This document shows positions 1 through 5,771 of a DNA stretch of 5,771 bases, in pieces. The notes below the pieces were generated by a model. That model saw only the letters and a program-made list of their open reading frames with translations. It was not told the origin of the DNA and ran no database searches. Numbering within the stretch: position 1 is the first letter of the stretch; every line of letters starts with the position of its first letter. A program made the translations under genes and the position numbers. The stretch is from Vitreoscilla sp. Lineage in GTDB: Bacteria > Pseudomonadota > Gammaproteobacteria > Burkholderiales > Burkholderiaceae. The stretch is taken from positions 1-5,771 of the forward strand of contig JACMOG010000516.1 of NCBI GenBank assembly GCA_014378125.1, read 5' to 3'.

Positions 1-1134
1 CCGGTGGGTCGCATGGTGCTCGACCGCAACCCCGACAACTTCTTCGCCGAGACCGAGCAGGTGGCGTTCTGCACCGCGCACGTGGTGCCGGGCATCGACT
101 TCAGCAACGACCCGCTGCTGCAGGGCCGCATCCACTCCTACCTGGACACGCAGATCAGCCGCCTGGGCGGCGTCAACTTCCACGAGCTGCCCATCAATGC
201 GTCGCTGGTGGAGGTGCACAACAACCAGCGCGACGGCATGCATCGCCGCGCCATCCCGCGCGGCCGCGTCGCCTACGAGCCCAACTCGCTGGGCGGCGGC
301 TGCCCGTTCCAGGCCGGCGCGCGCGGCTTCGTGTCGTTCCCCGAGCCGGTGGCCGAGGACAAGGTGCGCGGCAAGCCCGAGAAGTTCGCCGACCACTACT
401 CGCAGGCCACGCTGTTCTTCAACAGCCAGTCCGAGGTGGAGAAGAACCACATCGTGGCGGCCTTCCGCTTCGAGCTCACGCGCGTGCAGACCCCCGCGAT
501 CCGCCAGCGCGTGGTCTCGCTGCTGCGCAACGTCGACGAGGCGCTGGCCGCACGCGTGGCCGACGGCCTGGGCATGGAGCTGCCGCCGGCCCAGCCGCGC
601 GCCCTCGAGCCGCCGGTCAAGGCCGAGGTCGATGCGTCGGCGCCGCTGTCGCTGTTCGCGTGCCCGGGCGACGGCTCGATCGCCGGCCGCCGCATCGCGC
701 TGATGGTGGCCGACGGCGCCGACAGCGCCACGCTGCAGGCGTTGTACGACGCGCTGGTGGGCGCGGGCGCGGCGCCGCGCTACATCGGCGCCAAGCTGGG
801 CAAGGTCAAGGCCAAGGGCGGCGGCACCATCGAGATCGAGGCCACGCTCGAGACCATGCCCTCGCCGATGTGGGACGCCGTCGTCATCGACGTCTCTGCC
901 GACGCGCTCGCCAAGGTGGGGCCGGCGGTGGAGTTCGTGAAGGAGCAGTTCCGCCACTGCAAGACCATCCTCGTCAACGGCGCCGCGCCGGCCCTGCTGG
1001 CCGCCGCGGGCATCGACGGCCCCGCCGACGGCGGCTTCATCGAAGCGGCCGGCAAGGACTCGACCGATGCCTTCATCAAGGCCGTCGGAAAGCACAAGCA
1101 CTACGAGCGCGAAAAAGATCCGTCGCCCGTCTGA
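1..1134 (+). CDS. katE: Large-subunit monofunctional heme catalase (HPII/KatE type), 5' end outside window
   Basis: It breaks down hydrogen peroxide to water and oxygen in the cytoplasm. The reading frame is open from base 1 and stops at TGA 1132-1134; the true start lies upstream, so 377 codons of an expected ~700 or more are visible. The protein aligns from memory with the E. coli HPII core: [17 protein letters not shown], then [15 protein letters not shown], then the proximal heme-ligand motif SYLDTQ (Tyr codon 139-141), NFHELPIN and RDGMHR. From about codon 214 (SLFACPGDG) to about 360 there is the extra C-terminal flavodoxin/class I amidotransferase-like domain that defines large catalases. 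The residue 23 positions before the heme Tyr is Cys (codon 70-72), where HPII has His392. The aldo/keto reductase gene follows after only 17 nt, so co-transcription is plausible. The katE symbol rests on family and domain layout. Confidence 0.95.
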   Translation, partial: PVGRMVLDRNPDNFFAETEQVAFCTAHVVPGIDFSNDPLLQGRIHSYLDTQISRLGGVNFHELPINASLVEVHNNQRDGMHRRAIPRGRVAYEPNSLGGGCPFQAGARGFVSFPEPVAEDKVRGKPEKFADHYSQATLFFNSQSEVEKNHIVAAFRFELTRVQTPAIRQRVVSLLRNVDEALAARVADGLGMELPPAQPRALEPPVKAEVDASAPLSLFACPGDGSIAGRRIALMVADGADSATLQALYDALVGAGAAPRYIGAKLGKVKAKGGGTIEIEATLETMPSPMWDAVVIDVSADALAKVGPAVEFVKEQFRHCKTILVNGAAPALLAAAGIDGPADGGFIEAAGKDSTDAFIKAVGKHKHYEREKDPSPV

Positions 1135-1151
1135 ACCCGCAGAGCCCACCC

Positions 1152-2174
1152 ATGTCCCCCCGCGCCCGCCAGATCTTCAAGCCTGCCTTCCGCTTCGGCC
1201 TGGGCGGCGTGCCGCTGGGCAACGAGTTCGCCAAGCACACCGACGACGAAGCCCAGGCCACGCTGCAGGCCGCGTGGGCCATGGGCGTGCGCTACTACGA
1301 CGTCGCGCCGTGGTACGGCTTCGGCCTGGCGGGGCGCCGCTTCGGCCACTTCCTGCACAACCAGCGGCGCGAGGACTACGTGCTGTCGTCGAAGGTGGGC
1401 AAGCTGTTCAAGGCGGCGAAGGACAACATGCACGCGCAGGCCTACCCGCTGTCCGACTCGCCCAACGACCTGTTCATCGACTACACGGCCGACGGCGTGC
1501 GCCGCTCGGTGGAGGACAGCCTGCAGCGCCTGGGCGTGTCGCACCTCGACGTGGCCTTCGTGCACGACCTGTCGCCCGACTTCGCGTTCTTTCCCAACGG
1601 CTGGGAGGAGCAGTACCGTATCGCGCGCAAGGGCGCGTTCCCGGCGTTGTCGAAGATGCGCGACGAGGGAATCATCCGCGCCTGGGGCGTGGGCGTGAAC
1701 ACGCCGATGGCCATCCTCCAGGTCATCGAGGACGCGGATCCCGACGTGTGCCTGTGCGCTCGCCAGTATTCGCTGATCGACCATGCCAACGCCTTGAACG
1801 TCGTCATGCCCGCGGTGAAGGCGAAGAAGGTGTCGCTGGTGATGGGGTCGTCGCTCAACGCCGGCTTCCTCTCCGGCAGCCCGCGCTTCAACTACGGCGA
1901 CCAGAACTTCCGGATCCCGCCCGAGGCGATCGCCAAGCGCGATCAGCTGCGCGTCGTGGCCGCACGGCACGGCGTCGACCTGCGTACCGCCGCGCTGCAG
2001 TTTTCGGCGGCGGCCCCGGAGGCGGTCGCGCTGGTGGTGGGCGCCGGCAGCGCACTGCAGATCCAGGAGGACTGGAATTCGATGCAGGCCAGGATCCCGG
2101 AGGAGTTCTGGCGCGAACTCAAACACGAGCGGCTCATCGAGCGCAACGCGCCGACGCCGACGGCGGCGGCCTGA
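1152..2174 (+). CDS. Aldo/keto reductase, D-threo-aldose 1-dehydrogenase-like
   Basis: This is a 340-residue NAD(P)-dependent oxidoreductase with a (beta/alpha)8 barrel, probably cytoplasmic because no signal peptide is visible. The catalytic tetrad of the superfamily can be read off: Asp50 and Tyr55 in YYDVAPWYG, Lys81 in LSSKVG, and His138 in AFVHD. The N-terminal FGLGGVPLGN strand and the GVGVNTP segment (179-185) are typical of the subgroup annotated as D-threo-aldose (L-fucose) 1-dehydrogenase or pyridoxal 4-dehydrogenase. The real substrate cannot be read from sequence. The ATG at 1152 is chosen because it lies 17 nt after the catalase stop and gives the normal family N-terminus; a longer open frame upstream is antisense-like low-complexity sequence inside katE. 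No good Shine-Dalgarno precedes it, which suits translation coupled to the catalase gene. The C-terminal tail (TPTAAA) is unstructured. Confidence 0.93.
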   Translation: MSPRARQIFKPAFRFGLGGVPLGNEFAKHTDDEAQATLQAAWAMGVRYYDVAPWYGFGLAGRRFGHFLHNQRREDYVLSSKVGKLFKAAKDNMHAQAYPLSDSPNDLFIDYTADGVRRSVEDSLQRLGVSHLDVAFVHDLSPDFAFFPNGWEEQYRIARKGAFPALSKMRDEGIIRAWGVGVNTPMAILQVIEDADPDVCLCARQYSLIDHANALNVVMPAVKAKKVSLVMGSSLNAGFLSGSPRFNYGDQNFRIPPEAIAKRDQLRVVAARHGVDLRTAALQFSAAAPEAVALVVGAGSALQIQEDWNSMQARIPEEFWRELKHERLIERNAPTPTAAA

Positions 2175-2191
2175 CGCCTCCAATTTGCGAC

Positions 2192-2214
2192 GCCGGTTGC
2201 CTGCAAGGCACGGC
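2192..2214 (+). terminator. Small imperfect hairpin after the aldo/keto reductase gene
   Basis: TGCCT (2198-2202) pairs with AGGCA (2206-2210) around a GCA loop. The stem extends outward as GCCG (2192-2195) with CGGC (2211-2214) across a 2-nt bulge. It starts 18 nt after the stop codon at 2174. No T-run follows, so a Rho-independent terminator is only a weak possibility. It may be chance structure in GC-rich DNA. Confidence 0.25.
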
Positions 2215-2225
2215 ATGTGCTTGTA

Positions 2226-2245
2226 GGGGGGACTGGAGACCCCCG
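2226..2245 (+). promoter_or_regulatory. Ribosome binding site of the response regulator, set in a G5/C5 hairpin
   Basis: GGAG at 2235-2238 sits 7 nt before the ATG at 2246 and is the best Shine-Dalgarno among the plus-strand genes here; it supports that start. The site lies in the loop between five G (2226-2230) and five C (2240-2244), so the messenger could fold with the ribosome site exposed in a 9-nt loop or partly masked. The site is seen directly; any control by the hairpin is speculation. Confidence 0.5.
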
Positions 2246-2626
2246 ATGACCAATATCCTGGTGGTGGACGACACCGTCGATGCCGCCGAGAGCTTGGCGC
2301 TGCTGTTCGATACGCTCGGCCACGAGACGCATACCGCCTTCGACGGCGAGCAGGCCCTGGCGGCCGCGGAGAAGTTCGCCCCGCACATCATCTTCCTCGA
2401 CCTCGACATGCCGGTGCACGACGGCTACGAGGCGGCGCGCTCGATCCGGCGCTCGAAGTGCACCGACCCGCCCTTCATCGTCGCGCTCACCGGCCAGTCC
2501 GGCGCGGAAGTGCGGCAACGAACGAATGCGGCGGGCTTCGATTTCTACATGCAGAAGCCCGCGAACACCAACGCCCTGCTGGCACTGGTGTCCGACCTGG
2601 CGGGCCGGCAGAGACCCCCGGGATGA
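2246..2626 (+). CDS. Single-domain (CheY-like) response regulator
   Basis: This 126-residue protein is one receiver domain with no output domain, so it should act by phospho-dependent binding to a partner or as a phosphorelay intermediate in the cytoplasm. The conserved receiver residues are all present: the acidic pair Asp8-Asp9 (VVDDT), phosphoacceptor Asp52 in FLDLDMP, Thr82 in ALTG and Lys104 in MQKP. Gly60 in VHDGYEAA is also typical. It therefore looks functional. A Shine-Dalgarno (GGAG, 2235-2238) supports the ATG at 2246. Its stop overlaps the ATG of the downstream kinase remnant by 4 nt (ATGA, 2623-2626), the usual coupling of a cognate regulator-kinase pair. Because that kinase has lost its phosphoacceptor region, this regulator now lacks a visible working partner in the window. 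Receiver domains of this type often pair with hybrid PAS kinases. Confidence 0.93.
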   Translation: MTNILVVDDTVDAAESLALLFDTLGHETHTAFDGEQALAAAEKFAPHIIFLDLDMPVHDGYEAARSIRRSKCTDPPFIVALTGQSGAEVRQRTNAAGFDFYMQKPANTNALLALVSDLAGRQRPPG

Positions 2627-3174
2627 CCGATCCGGCCATCGAGCGCTGGATGCGGTCGCTTTTGGCGTCCACTTCCGAGACCAGCATCGTCATCCTGAGC
2701 GTGGAAGGCGTCGTCCTGGCCTGGCTGGGCGCGGCGCCATTGCTGTTCGGCTATTCCGCGGAGGAGGCGGTGGGCATGCCGTTCAGCCGCCTCTTCACGC
2801 CCCAGGACATCGCGCTGCTGCAAGCGGCCGAAGGCATGACGTCGATGGTACCTGGACGAGGCCAACAACTGAAGGTGACGTTGCCCGACGTCCCCATCGT
2901 GATCGAGGCCGACGCTCAACGCCTGAACCAGATCCTCGTCAACCTGCCGAGCAACGCGTCGAAGTTCACGCCGGCCCGAGGCATCGTGCAGCTCAGCGCC
3001 ACGGTGGAGGACGACATGGCGGCCATCCGCGTCGAGGACGACGGCGAAGGGATCGCTCCGGCCGTCCTGCCCAGGATCTTCGAGCTCTTCACGCGCGCCG
3101 ACAGCGCGCGCAATGTGCAGGGGCTGGGCGTGGGACTGTCCGTGGTCCGGCCCACCGAGGAAGGGCACGGCTGA
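2623..3174 (+). pseudogene. PAS/HATPase sensor histidine kinase remnant lacking the DHp (phosphoacceptor) region
   Basis: The open frame encodes 183 residues; intact relatives are usually several hundred. Residues ~15-62 resemble the start of a PAS domain (VILSVEGVVLAW, LFGYSAEEAVG, LFTPQDIAL). The sequence then jumps at about residues 66-80 to QQLKVTLPDVPIVIEADAQRLNQIL, the start of the ATPase domain. The rest of the PAS domain and the entire H-box helix pair with the phosphorylated His are missing. The ATPase part keeps the N-box (Asn111, with NLPSNASKF where relatives have NLLSNA), G1 (DDGEGI, 139-144), F-box (FELF, 153-156) and G2 (GLGVGL, 167-172). After that it diverges and stops at TGA 3172-3174, just after HG of the usual HGGxI motif; GSI resumes in frame after the stop. 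It cannot autophosphorylate in the normal way. The start at 2623 overlaps the response regulator stop. An expressed ATP-binding fragment cannot be excluded. Confidence 0.82.
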
Positions 3175-3220
3175 GGCAGCATCACCGGAACGGATGCCTC
3201 GATGAATCGCCAGGTGCACG

Positions 3221-3252
3221 AGGGGTCTGGCTCCGAACGGGGCCAGACCCCT
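3221..3252. repeat. Palindromic hairpin between convergent remnants (REP-like element or bidirectional terminator)
   Basis: AGGGGTCTGGC (3221-3231) is the exact reverse complement of GCCAGACCCCT (3242-3252). The stem continues inward through a T-G wobble (3232/3241) and two C-G pairs to a GAAC tetraloop (3235-3238), giving 14 pairs. No T-run flanks it on either strand, which argues against a standard Rho-independent terminator. GGGGTCTG/CAGACCCC palindromes of this sort are, from general recall, dispersed in many beta- and gammaproteobacterial genomes, so a repetitive extragenic palindrome is a strong alternative. The 88-nt stretch 3175-3262 holds nothing else recognisable. Confidence 0.75.
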
Positions 3253-3262
3253 GCTGCCAAAG

Positions 3263-4060
3263 GAGCGTGATCGGCAGCTCGCGCACGCGCCTGCCGGTGG
3301 CGTTGAAGATGGCGTTCGCCACCGCCGCGCCGGTGCCAGTGATGCCGATCCCGCCCACCCGCGCGCGCCCATGGGCGTGTGCGGATCGGGGAGGTCGTTC
3401 CAGATGACGTCGATCTCGGGCACGTCGAGGTGTACCGGCACGTGGTACTCGGCCAGGCTCGGGTTCATGATGCGGCCGTTGCGCTCGTCGAACTGCGCCT
3501 CCTCCATCGGCGCGAGGCCCAGCCCCATGATGATGCCGCCGCGGAACTGGCGGCGCGCCGTCTTGGCGCTGAGGATGCGGCCGCAGTCGAACGAGCCCGG
3601 GAAGCGGCTGACGCGCGGCTCGCCGGTGACGGCCTCGCGCAGCGCGCGTGCCAGGATCGCGGCGTAGGTCTCGAAGCGCTCCGGCTCGCCGGCCTTGCAC
3701 AGGCCTGCGTCGCGGCAGCGCACGTCGATCTCGCCCTGGCCCTTCAGCGGCGATTCGCCGTCGCACAGCTTCAGCAACTCGATGACGAGGGCCTTGCGGG
3801 CCGCGGCGATCGAGGCGCCGATGGCGGCCGACTGCTGCGAGCCGCCCGCCAGCACCCGCGCGCTGCAGCGGGTGCAACGCCGTGTGCGTGCCCTGGCCTT
3901 CGATGGTGGTGATCTCGCGGCCCTGGTACTGCACCGCCAGCGCGAGGCACGAGTTGATGCGCTCGCCCTCCACCAGCACCGTGCAGGCGCCTCACGCGCC
4001 CTGGTTGCAGCCCTTCTTGGTGCCGGTCAGGTGAAGGTGATCCCGAATGGCTGCGTGCGC
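3263..4060 (-). pseudogene. Remnant of a PaoABC/YagTSR-type aldehyde oxidoreductase: iron-sulfur subunit start fused to molybdopterin subunit end
   Basis: Read on the minus strand, [17 protein letters not shown], a TGA, then [15 protein letters not shown] and EITTIEGQG (about 4060-3860) match the N-terminal [2Fe-2S] domain of the small subunit (E. coli YagT/PaoA). The TGA (3994-3992) replaces the second cluster cysteine. At about 3860 the sequence switches frame into [15 protein letters not shown], the late part of the large subunit (YagR/PaoC), and runs through FDCGRILSAKTA, FRGGIIMGLGL and NPSLAEYHVPVHLDVPEI to ITL at 3263. The second Fe-S domain, the whole FAD subunit and most of the large subunit are missing. 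Within the large-subunit part, the family segment resembling HSFGAxFxEV, expected before TGEPRVSRF, is absent. A 1-nt deletion near 3350-3365 shifts frame after PMGARG; the sequence resumes as GGIGITGTGAAVANAIFNATG. The intact enzyme would oxidise aromatic and other aldehydes to acids. This copy cannot be functional. Confidence 0.88.
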
Positions 4061-4103
4061 GCAGGAACGGAATCGCGGCAAGCCGAATGCCAGCGCAGGC
4101 GCC

Positions 4104-5348
<1,245 letters not shown>

Positions 5349-5353
5349 ATGAC

Positions 5354-5771
5354 ATGCACCAGATGAATCAAGCCCGCTTCGACCTCAACCTCCTGCGCGT
5401 GTTCCAGGCCGTGTACGTGGCCGGCAACGTGCGCCGCGCCGCCGAGAAGCTGGAGCTGTCGCAGCCGGCCGTGAGCCACGCCCTCACGCGGCTGCGCCTG
5501 CGGCTGAAGGACCCGCTGTTCATCCGCAGTCCCGGCGGCGTGGCACCCACGCCCCGCGCCCACCACTTCGCCCTCACGGTGGACGCCGCGCTCGCGGCCG
5601 TCGACGCCTCGCTGGGCGAGACGCGGGCCTTCGACCCGGCCACCTCCGACCGCCGCTTCGCCCTGCACATGAGCGATATGGGCCAGGGCGAGTCCCTGCG
5701 CGTGTTGATGGCCCACCTGCGCGTGCACGCGCCCGGCGTGCGCATCGAGGTGCGCCAGCTGCCGCTGGCCG
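5354..5771 (+). CDS. LysR-family transcriptional regulator, 3' end outside window; likely controls pobA
   Basis: The frame is open from ATG 5354 to the window edge (139 codons). It begins MHQMNQARFDLNLLRVFQAV, and a second in-frame ATG at 5363 gives the more usual LysR start MNQARFDLNLL. Neither has a strong Shine-Dalgarno; GGA at 5347-5349 is close to the first. The winged helix-turn-helix is clear: NVRRAAEKLELSQPAVSHALTRLR, then DPLFIRSPGGVAPTP at residues ~53-67 counted from the first ATG. The linker helix and the start of the effector domain (FDPATSDRRFALHMSDMGQGE) follow. That last motif belongs to the NodD/LeuO-like branch of the family. Divergent placement 77 nt from pobA is the standard arrangement for a LysR activator of the neighbouring catabolic gene, with 4-hydroxybenzoate or a product as likely inducer; the inducer is inference. 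Better-studied PobR proteins belong to other families (IclR or AraC), so I give no symbol. Confidence 0.92.
   Translation, partial: MHQMNQARFDLNLLRVFQAVYVAGNVRRAAEKLELSQPAVSHALTRLRLRLKDPLFIRSPGGVAPTPRAHHFALTVDAALAAVDASLGETRAFDPATSDRRFALHMSDMGQGESLRVLMAHLRVHAPGVRIEVRQLPLA

Noticed and set aside
660..1151. Upstream extension of the aldo/keto reductase frame into katE
   Set aside because: The extension is Arg-rich shadow sequence in another frame of the catalase; the family N-terminus starts at the ATG at 1152.
1101..2216. A 371-codon minus-strand open frame opposite the aldo/keto reductase
   Set aside because: It is His/Arg/Val-rich with no recognisable motif and lies wholly antisense to a gene with an intact catalytic tetrad.
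3221..3252. Hairpin as a standard Rho-independent terminator
   Set aside because: Neither strand has a T-run after the stem, so I list it as a palindromic repeat with terminator only as an alternative.
2545..3855. A 436-codon minus-strand open frame taken as one gene
   Set aside because: Only the part above about 3360 is molybdopterin-subunit sequence. Below the frameshift it is low-complexity antisense of the kinase and response regulator genes.
3992..3994. TGA at a conserved Cys codon as a possible selenocysteine codon
   Set aside because: The gene has lost most of its subunits and its catalytic Glu and carries a frameshift. I see no convincing SECIS-like hairpin directly after the TGA, and selenocysteine is not known as a [2Fe-2S] ligand in this family. 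A nonsense mutation is the simple reading.

Overview
The window is GC-rich (by eye about 70%) with dense, mostly same-style coding. Its protein content (KatE-type large catalase, a D-threo-aldose dehydrogenase-like aldo/keto reductase, PAS/HATPase two-component genes, a PaoABC-type molybdenum aldehyde oxidoreductase remnant, and PobA next to a divergent LysR regulator) fits a soil- or plant-associated betaproteobacterium of the Burkholderiales/Comamonadaceae kind. That assignment is inference from protein flavour; no rRNA or tRNA is present to confirm it.

Layout. Positions 1-1134 (+) hold the 3' two-thirds of a large-subunit catalase, followed after 17 nt by a complete aldo/keto reductase (1152-2174, +). 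After a 71-nt gap comes a single-domain response regulator (2246-2626, +) whose stop overlaps the start of a sensor histidine kinase remnant (2623-3174, +). The kinase remnant keeps part of a PAS domain and most of the ATPase domain but has lost the phosphoacceptor-histidine region and its C-terminal end. A near-perfect 14-bp hairpin (3221-3252) separates it from a convergent minus-strand pseudogene (about 4060-3263). That pseudogene is the start of an iron-sulfur subunit joined directly to the end of a molybdopterin subunit of a PaoABC/YagTSR-type aldehyde oxidoreductase, and it also carries a nonsense codon and a frameshift. Positions 4061-4103 contain nothing recognisable. A complete 4-hydroxybenzoate 3-monooxygenase gene (pobA, 5276-4104, -) is followed across a 77-nt divergent promoter region by a 5' fragment of a LysR-family regulator (5354 to the window end, +).

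How it fits together. The right side is a classic catabolic unit: pobA converts 4-hydroxybenzoate to protocatechuate and is probably controlled by the divergent LysR protein, through a dyad in the intergenic region that overlaps the predicted pobA -35. The left side (catalase plus aldo/keto reductase) looks like intact housekeeping or oxidative-stress functions. The middle, roughly 2.6-4.1 kb, is a decay zone: two unrelated genes on opposite strands have each lost large internal parts and their 3' ends, and they meet at a palindromic hairpin. I see no convincing new biological system here. The most notable observations are this decay zone and its palindrome, the Cys-Tyr pair in the catalase that predicts an uncommon protein crosslink, and the operator-like dyad between pobA and the LysR gene.
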